DNA of 64,000 bases. Source: Coriolopsis trogii (lineage: Eukaryota > Basidiomycota > Agaricomycetes > Polyporales > Polyporaceae). Shown here one piece after another: positions 36,074 through 48,885 of the stretch (its first letter is position 1; the number at the start of each line of letters is the position of its first letter). A program made the translations under genes and the position numbers. Location: assembly GCA_020543525.1 (NCBI GenBank), contig JAHYIO010000036.1, forward strand, positions 496,001-560,000. Direction: 5' to 3'. The notes under the pieces are model-generated. The model made no database searches, had not been told where the DNA came from, and saw nothing but the letters and a program-made list of their open reading frames with translations.

Positions 36074-36551
36074 GACGAGAAGACCGTGTGGTTATTGAAC
36101 AATGCAGGGGTATGGTCGTGGAGATCCCGGAGTACGACTCGAGGTGAGATCTAGTGAGGGTTCGCGTACAACACGCCGTATCGAGTAGATGCTGTGATGT
36201 CTTGTTCAAAACGCCTAGGTACTGGTTGCCAGATAGATTCAAAGATTCGAAGCAGAGATAGCAAGGACAAAGTACTTTCGAGGGGAAGGGACACGGAGAG
36301 GACAAGGCTAAGGTCCGCCCACATATGTAGCGCCCGCGGTCCCATCGAATCCCCCCGCGAGCGTCAAATACTTGTGGAAATCCATGAGTCCGAGAGAATA
36401 CGTATGCAAGCACAAGTCCACCCCATCAACGAGCCAATGGATAGTAAAAGAGAGACGGAGAACCTAGCGAGTAGACCAGTAGTGCAAGATATGCATGCGA
36501 AATGTCGTAAGATATCCCAGGTAGTATACAAGATCGTAGAGACACATGCAC

Positions 36552-37971
36552 TCATACAATGGGCCCGTTGTCCTTCCATCCGATAGATATGTCCGTTTGC
36601 GAGTACGTGCTACCACCTCGCATCTCTGCAGCTGCTGGTACTGCGATGTCGTGCGACGTAGTGTACGGCGAGGACAGGCTCCTGAGTGCGACTGCAGTCT
36701 GGGGGGTGATGGACCACTGGGTCGTCGAGGTTGAAGCGCCGAGACCTCTGTCAGCACGGATGATGATGAGGACGAAAGAGATTGGCTGAAAATGAATGTC
36801 AATCAGCATGAGAAAGAGACTTGAACTTCCTGATGACGAAACAAGCTTACTATGATTTGCACGATCTAATGTCGATGTCATGAGGATGTCAGAGAGTGCA
36901 TGGACGATAGCGCAGCGTGCTTTGACAGTACTCACGCAGTCTGAGACAGGCAGCTCGGCGGTGCTCCCAGTGAGATATGTCCCAAAGAGTATGATGACCG
37001 ATACGGTATAGAGAAGCCCTGACTCGACTAGGATGCGAACCACGCGCGTCAGACTCCTAGTCCCGCCACTGACACGCGACACGTTCTCTGAAGCGACGCG
37101 GCTGTTGATTCTCCAGATCTTATAGACAATGAGGCCTGTCGTAAAGGGACAGTGTTAGCCGTGATCTGCTGAGGAGACAGCTCACATACCAGTCGTTATG
37201 ATTGTCAGAGCCAAGGTTGTCGAGAGGGTGGTTGTGATGAAGGGCGCAAGGCGTGAGTCGTTCACCGAGGATTCCGTGTGCAACGTTGCCTCAATGTAGA
37301 TCACGACACAGGAGCAGGCTGTTACAAAGTCAGACTTGCGCGTAAGATAAACGTCCAGCGGAACAACTGACCTCCCTCAGCCAGCCAAAGCAAGGCCGGC
37401 AGGACGACAATCTTCCACTGCCTATTGTATATCACGTAGCACCTGTAGATCTGCGAGCACTCATCAAAGTTGGAGGGTAGCACTGAATGACGACGGGACG
37501 AACCATGATACTATCACCGATCCACGTCTGCAGATTATAATCCGCTATCCGCATGACGTTGACCCAGTCGGAGATGTTAGCGAATGCGCCCTCAGCGCCA
37601 CCCGGTCCTTGGTAGTAAATGAATGCTTCGAGTATGTGTTGCAACCCGAACGCCATCTCGAATGTCGCGACGATGAACATGACGGTCGTGGCGCTTAGCA
37701 TGACCCAATTGATGCTATGGTTGCTCTTGAGGTTCCCGTCACGAGTCCAGAGCAGGACTCGGAGTCCGTACGAGACCGTTATCAAGACCATCCCTGAAGA
37801 ATACACGTCATGAAACATTCAGTGAGAGGGGCGCCGATCGCTCGTACCATACAGGATGCATTGCATGTAAAGGGCGACGAGCTGTGAACCTCATCAACAG
37901 GAGTATTCCCGTACGGATATGGCAAACTCACGTACCTGCGCCTCGTCAACTGGGAACGACCCGGAAGCCAT
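36552..37971 (-). CDS. Seven-helix membrane protein, second (non-DUF6534) family
   Basis: Function unknown. The plan is like other large mushroom families of small-loop seven-helix proteins. Exons read from 37971-37936, 37881-37848, 37793-37504 and 37450 onward, with later introns after a GAC codon near 36940 and after IVQII. The order is MASGSFPVDEAQ, LVALYMQCILYGMVLITVS, NWVMLSATTVMFIVATFEMA, WIGDSIMIYRCYVIYNRQW, IVVLPALLWLAEGA, LTIITTGLIVYKIWRI, LTRVVRILVESGLLYTVSVI, VQIIPISFVLIIIRADRG. The tail is Ser/Thr-rich and ends at 36552. All phases match and the gene looks complete. The relic at 22464-23003 is a member of the same family. No Pfam name can be given from memory. Confidence 0.8.
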
Positions 37972-39171
37972 TGCGCTGGAGAGGCTCGCGGGGCCCGGCG
38001 TAGTCTGAGGAAGGAAGTAAGGGCTTATCTATGATACGTTAGCGCACGCTGCTGCGAACCTTCTATTTGGGCGGGGCGATACCAGTCATAGTGAGCTCTG
38101 TCAACGTTCAAAACGTGACAGTTGGAGGGCGTCTCGTTGAATGTTGCGCCCCTGTGATGTTGAAGAACGATATGCGAGAGATGTCTTCAGCAACTGCCAC
38201 TGTCGCACACGAGCCAGTCGAGACTGTACGAGTGGATTGTTAGTGACTTAGTAGTGCTGATAGCAAGTCGAGAGATACGAGCAGATGACAGATAGAAAGC
38301 GCGGGGCTGCATGGAAGACCTGTCACGGCGGCGGACGAAAGGCGCAGATTAGGAATGGTCTTCAGAAAAAGGCTAATAATCATGAGAAAAGTCGTCCACC
38401 TGATTGGAGGAGAGAATATATGACTTCTATCAGTCTCGGGGTGTTCACATAGCGCAGCTGACGCATTGTAAACAATGCACATACAGTTCATTTCCCTGGA
38501 ACTGTGCGAGGTAGTAGTGCCATTTCCCTGTTCAGCGTTAACATTCATTGATCCTTTCGACTCGCATGAGAGAGATGGAGGTTAATGGGACCTGGTGCGT
38601 AGCGTAGCGACGTGACTCCCGGCAGGGGCTCAGCCGTGACGGATGTGAGGGGGCTACAATATCAAGTCATGAGCACAGATGATATCTCAGACATCACGAA
38701 CCTACCTCGTCGAGTGGGAGACAACTGGGGCAATGCGGGCATGCGACGATGGCTTCAGTACAAAGCCTTCAACACGTTACTCACTCCAGACAATGTCGCG
38801 TAGCTAACGTGGCGGCACGGACCGCGTTGTCCGCTCGGACCGTTTCCGGACCGACCGGACTTCTACTGAGGCCTTGAGTTCCTCAGGGTCGGGCGAGAGC
38901 TCCGATCTCGAACGTGCTCATTCATATATATGTGAGTCCCTCCCCAGCGTACGTGGTGTTCGTTTACCAGTAGTATACAACCTAATGGCTGTGGTATACC
39001 GTATTGATCAGACACGTAACGTGCCCGAAGTCAAGTACGACTCTGTCCTGCCCCTCGTACTAGATGGAACTTCCAGAATCGATCACAAGCCTCCACCTTG
39101 GATATTGAGTCGAGTCATGTTCAGTGAGCTACTCGCTGCTTACACATCGTCTCGGGTCAAGTCATGCAATG
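37972..39171. other. Intergenic, no gene supported
   Basis: 1.2 kb upstream of the seven-helix gene and downstream of DUF6534 copy 4. Scattered short frames lack any motif. The 38,000-38,550 part should hold the promoter and 5' untranslated region of the seven-helix gene. Confidence 0.45.
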
Positions 39172-41386
39172 TCAACGAACTGTCCGCTGTGACCTCAGTG
39201 GTGATTCTGATGTCGAGCACGCCTGGTCGCACTTTACCATGTCCGGCATGAGGTTCCTAGGTGTCCACAACGTCGCAAGATCAGATTCAACCTGAAGGCA
39301 AGAGGAATACAAGTTACTTACGCGCAGCACTCCTGTACGATCCATAGCAGAGCCGAAGACTACGGTCGTTCCGTATATGCCTACGTCCGATGGGTGGATC
39401 AGCCCTCCACTACCGGAGATCGACTTGCGGGAGTTCAATCTGCATCCAGGAGTGATTCAGCCTTCAATAGTTCTCATAGCCAGCCCGGTACTCACGCGAC
39501 GAGGAGGGTGTTTGCATACACTAGGAGAAGAGATGGCGAAGTTAGACGCAGCTCTGCATAAAGAGATAAGGCGCACGTTTTGTGACTACGACGGCGAACG
39601 GGATATAAAGGAGGTTGTCGGAAGAAAGGACAGTCTAGATCAAACAATTAACCAGAGTGGCGTCAACACTCAGGTGAGCATGAGCCAGCAGAGAAAGGCT
39701 TGTTGTACGCACGAATATGAAGGAGAGAATGTTGAATATCCTAATGCCCCATGTCTGGTCAGCAACCCGAATCTCTCAAGGAAGAATGAACGCGAACCCA
39801 GTCAATAGTCCTGTAGCAAATCATCAATAAATTACTCATATGCACGGATGAGCTATGCTTACCGGTGCTGATAGCATACAAAATCAGGATGTCGATAATA
39901 GAGTCCGTCCTGTCCGAGGAGCTGACATAAGTTCTGTGTTCCTTCTCAAGGGAGCTCAAATGCTACCGTTTGATACCAGTACGGCTTCGGTGCAACGTCA
40001 CGATGAGCACGCCGGCGAGGAGAAGGTCAGCGGTAATTGCCATGGCGGAGCCGACAGAGATAAGCCACTAAAGTGCCTTTGGTCAGCGTGAATCATGCAG
40101 TCGGAAGTATAGATGACTCGCAGTGAGATGTGCGAAGCCTTTGAAGGTTGGGATGATAAATCTAGAGACTTGTCAGCCAGGTGTTAATTCCACCGTCAGG
40201 TATTGGGCATGACTCACGTCTCGATCGTCGCAGCTGCAACGTAGGTTTTCGCACTCATGAGCATCAGAGGTTTGGAAAGGGCCAATACCAGACGTACCAG
40301 AGAAGAACGCTGCCACATCCAGGAGTATAGAGTCATGAGACGCAACGCAACGATGCGATGAGAGGTAACAGTCACCTAATTCCCCCACTAGGAGAGACAT
40401 CTGTGTCGACGTGAGTGCTCGAGTTCTCTACTTTGAAAGCAGGACGACATACCGCGCCAAAAACGAGCCACCTATACTTTGGCCCCACTTCGTGATTCTT
40501 TTAGCTCGATACGATCCCGTAGTAAGCAGGAGGCTCATACCAAGATATACGCGCCACGCAAAGAAGCTGAAAGAGCATTAGAGCAATGTTACATCGCTTG
40601 CAGCTGGAATGTAGCAGGGATATTTACCTTTGGGATACAATGATGATTCCGCCCTATCCGAGATACGGTCAGAACTTTAGAACTACTCCCGCTTTTGCTA
40701 CGAACTCACAGAGCATATCAGGAGAAGCTGGTCACGTTTGATTCATCAAATCCTGGCTTGCCTTGAACTCGGAAGCTCACGCACCTTGATAGACCTGTAT
40801 GTGCAATCGTCAATCGAGGTCCGTCTACTACGAGCAGGAGACTGACCAGTTTCCATACAAGAGGGCAGTCGGATCAAAGTAGCTCATGATCAAATAATAG
40901 TAGCTTCTCGAAGTAAGAGCGTTATTATTCAGACGGCAGTGCGCGAAGGATGCAAAGCTCACCACACATGACAGCAGAGAACCATGTGAATCGTCTCCAG
41001 AAAGCTTTACGACTATGTGAGTATGGACCATGAGTTATAGGACTGAATGCTATACTCACATTGTGGACAAAACCTAGGGCGAGTATGTTTTAGTCTGCCC
41101 AGTTTCTTCTGAGACATATCGCACATACCAAGACCTTGAGCCAAGCCTTGTCCGACGGGAACATACGCGTGTATCGATATGACTGATGCAAAGTCATCCC
41201 ATACAGTCTGACCGTTGCACGATGAGACACACGATTCGAAACATTGTATTAGGACACTCACATCAAGCTGCAGAAAGTCCCGATCAACACCGCGCCAAAA
41301 GTGTCGTCTAGCGCCGGAAGTCGAGGTAGGTTTCCGCCTGCCAGTGGGTCGAGAGGCGCGGACGACATGGGGAGCGGAACAGACAT
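39172..41386 (-). CDS. DUF6534 membrane protein, copy 4, probable frameshift
   Basis: Function unknown. Exon 1 starts at 41386 (MSVPLPMSSAPLDP) or at 41368 (MSSAPLDPLAGG) and is joined to LYGMTLHQSYRYTRMFPSDK. The 14-base exon is 41060-41073 (VLSTI), then YYYLIMSYFDPTALLYGNW, WSIK, LLLICS, GGIIIVSQ, FFAWRVYLVGPKYRWLVFGA, MSLLVGEL, and the 12- and 16-base exons (AFFS, AATIET). The next exon should be 40 bases or 40 plus a multiple of three. The only GT donor makes it 44 (about 40150-40107), which breaks the frame before WLISVGSAMAITADLLLAGV. The rest is normal: SRTGIKRTDSIIDILILYA, LYANTLLVALNSRK, stop at 39172. Either a recent frameshift or an assembly error. Confidence 0.75.
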
Positions 41387-42057
41387 AAGGCAGTCAAATT
41401 GCGCTGCGATTTTAGGGAAGAATGCGGACTGCAGACGGGACGAAGGAAGAAGAAGAATGGCTGGCGTCCATCCCTGCCTCAGGCAGATACCATCGAACTT
41501 ACAACTGACAGGTCGGAGTTGCACGCCCTCCGCCCGCGAGCTTCTCTTCACTTCCTCAAGATGCGCCGAGGATAAGTTGCGCGCGGAGGTATATGCGACT
41601 GGCATCGACAACCATTGTGGGTGTATGGGATAAGATCGTGTCGCCGCCCTGGATTGGCACATGCTGGAAGCCGGATCGTCTCACTACTGGTTTGTTAGAT
41701 GCGAGTTCGCGAATTCTGAATCATATTACTACCACTCACCTCACGTCTGCGCGCTGCCCGAGCGGCCAATGTGGCGCTCCCAGACCAACGCGGAGGCGGT
41801 GTTTAGCAGTGCCGTAGAAGTCATCATGAAGATAGAAGGCACTCGTGCTCCGAGAAACGCATATGCCTATGTACATAGGCGCGCCGCGCCCCTCTGGAGT
41901 CAGTATCGAACACGAGTAGAAGAAGTGGCACTGCGGCGAGACGCTCCGTTCGTGCGCTCGGACATGACTGTCCCGCTCCAGAGAGCCAATGAATGGCCAT
42001 ATCCTGCGTAAAGGCGCGACCACACAGGTAACAGGCAGCATGAATACACATCGTACA
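41387..42057. other. Spacer between two same-strand DUF6534 genes
   Basis: It should contain the promoter of copy 4 and the 3' end of copy 5. Open frames here overlap on both strands without any family pattern. Confidence 0.45.
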
Positions 42058-44373
42058 TTACACCTCGAGCGACATCGTGCGGTCCTTGCTTGACTCCGTG
42101 CAGGACGACTCCCCGATCAGGATCACACCTTCCGTGTGTTGTAGATGCGACATCACCGAGCGCCCTGAGCGCTTCACGTCTGGCGTTGTTCCAGAGGCAG
42201 TGCGAGGGTGCGAGGACTGACAAGCCGGAAGAGAAGACCGGGAGTGCGAGATGCGAGCCGAATCCGATGGGACAGGCCAGAGGGCACCCCATAGCATGAT
42301 GATAGGGGTCAGCGTTCGACTTCCATCATGAGCGCTGTGGGAAGGCTTCGCACCTGATAGGAGCCTATCGGGGTGGCAGCTCTATTGCGGCGGGTACGCT
42401 TGAACGTGGTGAGGCTGATAGATGTGGAATCCGTGCTAGGGCCCAGGCTTTGAGCTAGACTCGCTCGACAATTGAGGCTGAGCGTGAGCGTTGGGGGCGG
42501 AAAGTTCGGATCAGCATCGCTGTTCGCGAGAGGAATGGATGGAATAGCGCACACGGCCAGTACGGAGTTGGAGTACACTGTAGGACATGAGATCATCAGC
42601 ACTGTACTATCAAAAGCATGTCAAATGCGAACCCTTTGTTGTCGGGATGGCCAGGGCGATGTACAAGAAGCTCGTTGTCGAAGTCACCGACTGCACGAAT
42701 GTCAGCTTAATATGTCATACAAATAATTGAGATGGCCATACGGTGATGAATGCGGGAAGTGTAAGCATTCTGGGTAAGGTTAGATGTGTAATGCACGCTC
42801 CATGCCAGGTTCGCTCACGTGTTGAGTAACGCTGTGAACGCATGAGTAGAAACAACAGAGTGAATGCAAGACCGATAGCTTACTTGCTAAGACTGCGTAC
42901 AAGGAAAGAGAGTCCAAAGCGCCTCTCGTACTGCGGAATATCAGCATCATATGCTTGCCGCGAGGGCGGTAGGCGGTAGATGACTTACCCTTGGAAGGAT
43001 GTACGACTCCTACGCAGCACAATGACAAAGATAATCATCAAAACGAGGTCTGTGGCCGTCGCAATGCAGAAAAGGGCAGAGTCAAGCCACTATGAGAGCC
43101 AGAGGATGGTGTCAGCCCATACATCGTGCGTGACTGCCTTGGGGTACCCACAAGATACGGGGCGAAGTCCACAAAAGCGACGCTTTTGAGACTGTTAGAC
43201 GAGTAAGTGCTGGCAGTATGTGCCACAGTTCAAGGATCTCACGCGAAGTATGTTGCAGCTACCGTGAAGTCAGTCACAGCTCGGGCAGAACATGCATGGG
43301 CATCTGACCTATCATCATGCCTATCAATTTGAAGGAAGGCGGGATCAGCAAGTGATTCATAAGTGAAAACATCTCCTGACCGACCGATTTCCGTGAGGAT
43401 CAGACATCCCTGGGACCGGGTGGTGAGTTATAGAGTTACACCATGACTCAGCCTACTCACTACGACTGCGACAGCCCATCTATAGCGTCCATTGACTGCG
43501 TGTCTTATGAGCTCATGCCGTATCCAAGAACTTTGAGAACTCACTCAAGTACAGTCGCCGCGCATAGAAGCTGCGACCAGACCAATCTCAGGTCGGTGAT
43601 TCTCGGTGGAGCCGACAACCAGCCTACCTGTGCACGAGAACTACAACGAGGCCCTAGTAAAGAAGTCAGTCTCGTTGCCCGAGGGTCATGCGTGTGAGTC
43701 TATCAAGCTCACCGTTGACACTGACATGATCTAGGAGATGCCGAAAGTTCATCAGTTAAACTCAAGGGAGTGTATCGATCTGCCGATCGGACGCACCTGA
43801 ATCGACCTAGAGTGCAGCCAAATTCGTGAGTGGCGAAGATCTGAGAAGATGCTTGTGTAGCTCACCATACTCCCATGCCTAATGCTATGGGATTAGCATA
43901 GTTGCGTACCAAATAGTGATACCTGGAGGGAAGTGTTCAATACAATGCGTACACGCGAAAGGGTCGAGGTTACTGACGATATATGCGCGAGAGCCACGGT
44001 GTGAAAGGAGTCTGCGAAGCTTCCGAGCGACGTCTCAGTTATATCTGAGTCCGTTCAAACTGGCATACTCACAAAATCGCCATGATCTGGTTACAAGTTA
44101 GCAGAAAGTTCTCCGGTGAGGCATGCTGAACACTTACTAGACCCTTGAGGAACAAGGGATCGCCCTGATATAAACGGTAGTATCTGAAAACCTGACTGAG
44201 GGAGATGCCGTAGAGTCTTCAGGCGAGTATTGGTATACATTAGACCGTCGCGTTAATATGACCAGGGAATGCACTCACCCGAACGCAACGAAAGTGCTAA
44301 TCAGCACTGCACCGTACGTCTCAGCGAGCGAAGGGATGGAGACGGCGCCTTGGGGTATTGTGGGCGAGGACAT
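42058..44373 (-). CDS. DUF6534 seven-helix membrane protein, copy 5
   Basis: Function unknown. Exon 1 from ATG 44373 reads MSSPTIPQGAVSIPSLAETY, then LYGISLSQVFRYYRLYQGD. The 14-base exon is 44073-44086 (IMAIF). Next come YHYLVRNYANPIALGMGVW, WSIQ (10 bases), IMSVST (18), GLVVVLVH (26), FYARRLYL (26), INGRYRWAVAV, CLILTEI, GMMI (12), ATYFA (16) and ALKSVAFVDFAPYL (40). The core follows: WLDSALFCIATATDLVLMII, SRTSFQGTRGALDSLSLYAV, LLNTMLTLPAFIT, VYSNSVLAVLNCR. The tail is Ser/Thr/Arg-rich and ends at 42058. Every exon has the family length and every phase agrees, so it is a good reference copy for the exon ladder. Confidence 0.88.
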
Positions 44374-46700
44374 GGTAGAACGACACTCGAACTGAGGGAA
44401 TGCCATGTGAACCTGGCATATCTATCTGCTACTGGCAGCGTGGCGGTATGATCGTTGGCAGTGTTGGTCGCTATTCGAAGTCAACGAACTGCTTCCGAAC
44501 ATAGTATACCGCCTGATACCCCTGTCACTTCTGCTGCGTGCCCATGTTCAGCTGATTCTATGTTTGTTCATGCCTGGATCAGGACAAAGTCGTCAGGGAG
44601 GTTGGAAGAGAATCAATCTATGACAGTTGCCGAACGCGCGCCCGTATTCCGAAGCACAACTTCTCCTGATAGATGGACGATTCGTGGACCCTTCTCCAAG
44701 ACTCATATTGGAGTCCGAGTTCCTCCTGCATAGCAGTGGCAAAGTTCTTAGATGCCGAGTGTCTCACCTCATATGGCGCGCGCGTAGTCAGAGTTCTCCC
44801 ACGGTTATCCCGGCAAGGAAGCCACATAAGGACTGCTTGTCTCCTAAAAGTGCAAGCCTTTGCTTTCTCGAGTTGACAGGAGTCCCCTGCACGCTGATAA
44901 TCGGTCAGCCTTTCCGGAGGCGAACGTAGGCTGGTAATGACTCACAAACTGACTGGGCAATGATTGACCTGGTCCACGGCCAGGCATGGCGTTGATAGTA
45001 TAGAATTTCAGGAAAGACGTTTGAAGCAGGGATGTTGGATCTTATCGCCCGTCAACGACCGAGAGGAAGGAGACAGTGAGTTTGAGGTTCGGAATCGGAG
45101 CCAACAGTGTACCCCCGGCTTGCCGCGCCGGTATCCCGGACCATATTTGGTGCTCCCGCCGCCCACCGGCGCTCGATGCGTCGCTCCCTCTCGCCTTGCA
45201 CAGTGCACACAACCATGACGTTTCTGAACATGCGACGTCGATGACCTTTTAGCTCGCTCTCTTAGTCTGCTCAAGACGACATCGGACTATCAAGTTCTCT
45301 GACAACATCGAGCGAGGCCGAATACCTGAAGTTCGAAGATTTCGAGCATGACTTCCGAATCTCATCCTGAAGGTCACGGTTCTCCTGTATTACGGATACG
45401 TCCACATGTATGATAGGCCTTAATACTACGGCAACCCAGGTATGTGCGAGTTATAGTATTGGAACTTGGGGACTCGCCCGCATGATGGGAGAAGAACGAC
45501 AAGTACAGAACCGGGACGTTCTAGTTGGTGGAATACGATCCGTGATGTGCATTCGTGCCGTCCCAAGGTGCGTGTAGGATGCTTGTGTTCCATACGTGCA
45601 CTATGATGTCGTTCACCACGATCGACTTAACCTTACTCCGTCAACAGGTACGAACTGTCAGGCCACTTGATGGGCTGTCTTCAAGACGCTGCGCCATTAG
45701 CCTCAAGCGTCCTATGTGCTTTCTCTGGAATTGTGATAAAATATTCGTTCATGGTATGGTAGGACGAGACTGACGAGAAGCGCTTCGACTATAGTTCAGA
45801 CAGTACGCATAGATTGGTAGCAAGTACGTGTCAATGGTCCCAGCTCGCCATACCCACGTCCCTACTGCGCTCATTCTAGTGATTCTTCTGACATACTTAT
45901 CTCTTCGTTGACAGATCGGACTTTTCCGTCCGCTCCCTCGGTGACAACCCCAGATGAAGTGCGCTCATACTGAGCCCCACGACTTAGCCATACTAATCCA
46001 TCTTACGCAGACATCAGATATTGAGACGGTTGTTGTTATTCTCCGTGCATGCGGTAGTATTTAATTATACAGGCGGGCGTCGTGCGGCAGAGCGAAACAT
46101 ACCATAGTGATGGTTTGACAGAAGTCGGTGCCACACAGGGCATCTTAGGCAACAGATAGTCTTCGCACATAAGAGGGTGTTACGACTGCTTGTAGCTGCA
46201 GTCGCCACTAGAAACCCTATCACAGCTGGACGTTCGATTGCCGACATCCCGCTCTGCTTCGCCCTCCAATGCCTCTCCTGGACGCTCCCTGGCTTTCGAA
46301 GGTTAGGACAATCAGGTGACGGCGTCGGAACCTGTCTTCAGTGCCCCATAGGCATGGAAGCAGCACTCAAGACGGTTCCGCCTCTCACGACCCGATGTCG
46401 CCAAACGACCCCGCCCGCAGTACGCCCACAATTCTTCGCCATTACGACCAATCTCTGCGACTCTTGTTGCCCCTAGACCTTCACCCGGTACGTACGGTGC
46501 GTGCATTACAAGGTTGATCAACCCGTCTCAGTCGGAATTATGATTTCGGTGACAGACTGGCGCTGTGGCGGGCGTCGCGCGGTCTTTCGAAGCCCTCAGC
46601 CCGCGACCAATTTGAAGGGTAGTCTTCGTACCGCATAAGAAGTCCCCGCCCTCCTTGCCTGCACGCTTTTGCTCGCCGCCAGCACTGTGCGTCCACCGCG
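44374..46700. other. Intergenic, no gene supported
   Basis: A 2.3-kb gap between divergent DUF6534 copies 5 and 6. It should hold both promoters. Several short frames were read on both strands and none carries helices, small-exon signatures or a domain. If an old gene lay here it has decayed past recognition. Confidence 0.45.
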
Positions 46701-48885
46701 ATGGCGTCTCCAGCTCCGTCTCCTTTGCTCGCTCTCCTCCCATCTCTCAACGAGACTTTCGGAGCGGTCCTGATTGGGACGTTCGTTGGACTTTTGTACG
46801 CTTTCCATTTATCGCTTTTGGACCTCGTAGCTTACGCGCCTCTGCAGATTTTATGGCTTGACAGCCCACCAGACGTATCGGTATTTCTGCATGTACCCTA
46901 CAGATGCGCCATTCCTGAAAGCCACTGTGAGCGTTCTGATAACCCCGAATTTCCTGAAATTGAGTTGTCTGACCCGGACACAGGTCGTTTTGCTTTTGTG
47001 AGTCTGAAATCATGGCTACGGCGTGTCTTAACGCCACTGAAGACGATGCCTCCAGTCTCACGGACACATTTCACTCCATTATCTGTATTCACATCAAGTA
47101 CGTCGCACTCTCCCTCCTCTTTGCAGTGTTTCTTCACGCTACGGTCAGCTATCATTATCTTGTCATCAACTACTTCAAACCCTCGCAGCTCCTGGATGGT
47201 GTGTGGTGAGTACAATTGTTCTCATGCTGCGACATCCTTCTTAAGTTTCCGTATCAGGTCAATCAGGGTAAGCCAATCGTTATATCAGAAGCCAGGATCT
47301 CAACATGTCTACGCTCGTAGCTACTCATCCCGACGACGGTACGCGACCTTTCCTCTTCGCAGCGTACAGGCTCACGTCTGAACTCTTGATTTCCAGACTA
47401 TGATGATCATCCTCGCTCAGACGTACGTCATACTCAACTCTCCTTGCGCACGCACTGACCCCCCGAATCGCTCCGATGTGTAGCTTCTATGCTCGAAGAG
47501 TTTACATGAGTAGGTCCTCGTTTTCCTGGTAAGTACGTGACTGACAAGGGACGTCGAAGTCGGACGGGCCCCAGTATACACTTTGATTGCTGTTCTAGCG
47601 GTACGTCGCCGTCTCTCGTTGACTAGACTATTGACCAATGATGCGGGAATAGATGGCCTCAATGGTTGCCTCGATCGGTATGTGCTCGGCCATATACCCT
47701 AGAAGACTTATCTCAGTGATATCTCCACCGGGACGTCGGATATAGGTTTTTGCATAGGTAAGTCCTCGGGTTACATATCCGCACCTACGTTGTACTCACC
47801 GCATTTCCAGCTGCAACCTACGAGACGTGAGTTGGATGTTGGATCACCTGTTCCCTGACATGTCAGTTAACACGACTGGAAGTTTCATCCAAGTGACCCT
47901 CATCAACTGGAGGCGGTACACGGTGCGTTATCCCCTTCTGCACGATTACACAGGTGGCATGCTTAACCTGCGGATAGTGGATTGTCTGTGGCGTTTTTGG
48001 GACGGCTGTTGCATCAGACGTGTTGCTCACCGGGACTCTCATCACATTCCTGCGCAGTCGACGTACTGGATATGCACAGTAAGTAACATATGGTATCGTT
48101 TCTCCATAGAAGTTGACGAGCTCGACTCAATCCTAGGACGGATTCCCTTCTAAACATTCTCTCTGTTTACACAATAAACACGGGTGCGTACTATGCTGAA
48201 CTGTCCCACCGCACCACATATTGACTGCCTTCCTCATCCAATAGGGCTCTTTACGAGGTATGCTGATCTTGTAGAAGTCACCATCGAGAATTCGCGACTG
48301 ACAGCAGTGCACATCAGCACGCTGAGTCTTGTGTCTCTCGTATTTGTACGTCCTTTCGCGCATGTACGCGCATGTCGTTGACTCATCCAAGCAAAGGCCA
48401 GGGCAAAACCTGACAATCTGATCTACGCAGCTCTCAGCATCCCCGCTGCAAAGTGTGAGCCACCTTTCTCCTCTGCTGTGCACGTACGCTGCCATTCAGC
48501 AACTGACCACCTCGCCGCGTGTCTTCCAGCATATGCCATATCCGTGCTGTCTGTGTACGTCCTTTTCATCCTGCGTCCATGAGTCTCCAGCGCTCACCAC
48601 TCATCGAGCAGACTCAACTCGCGCTCTGCTCTGCGAGACGGATTCGGGCCCTCGGGGTCAGAAGACTTTGGCGCGTTTGGGTTGCGCGTGTCGCTGCAGC
48701 CCACCTCTGCGAGCCGCACGCTGCGGGAGGCGGAGCGCTCTGTGCAGGCCGTCATCGATATCAAGATGCCGTCGACGACGACTGCTGCTTCGTGGCAGGG
48801 CCGTAGAGCGGGGGCGAGCAATGGGGAGGGGCCGTCGTCTCGGTCGGAGGAGAATATCGAGATGAAGAGCATATCGGTGGTATGA
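46701..48885 (+). CDS. DUF6534 seven-helix membrane protein, copy 6
   Basis: Function unknown. Exon 1 (46701-46795) is MASPAPSPLLALLPSLNETF then GAVLIGTFVG, joined to FYGLTAHQTYRYFCMYPTD. The 14-base exon is 46984-46997 (VVLLF), then YHYLVINYFKPSQLLDGVW, WSIR, LLIPTT, TMMIILAQ, FYARRVYM, GRAPVYTLIAVLA, MASMVASI, GFCI, AATYET and FIQVTLINWRRYT (40 bases). The core reads WIVCGVFGTAVASDVLLTG, RRTGYAQTDSLLNILSVYT, STLSLVSLVF, SYAISVLSVLNSRSAL. The long hydrophilic tail contains ERSVQAVIDIKM, a motif shared with copy 9, and ends in TGA 48883-48885. No break was found. It starts divergently from copy 5. Confidence 0.88.
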
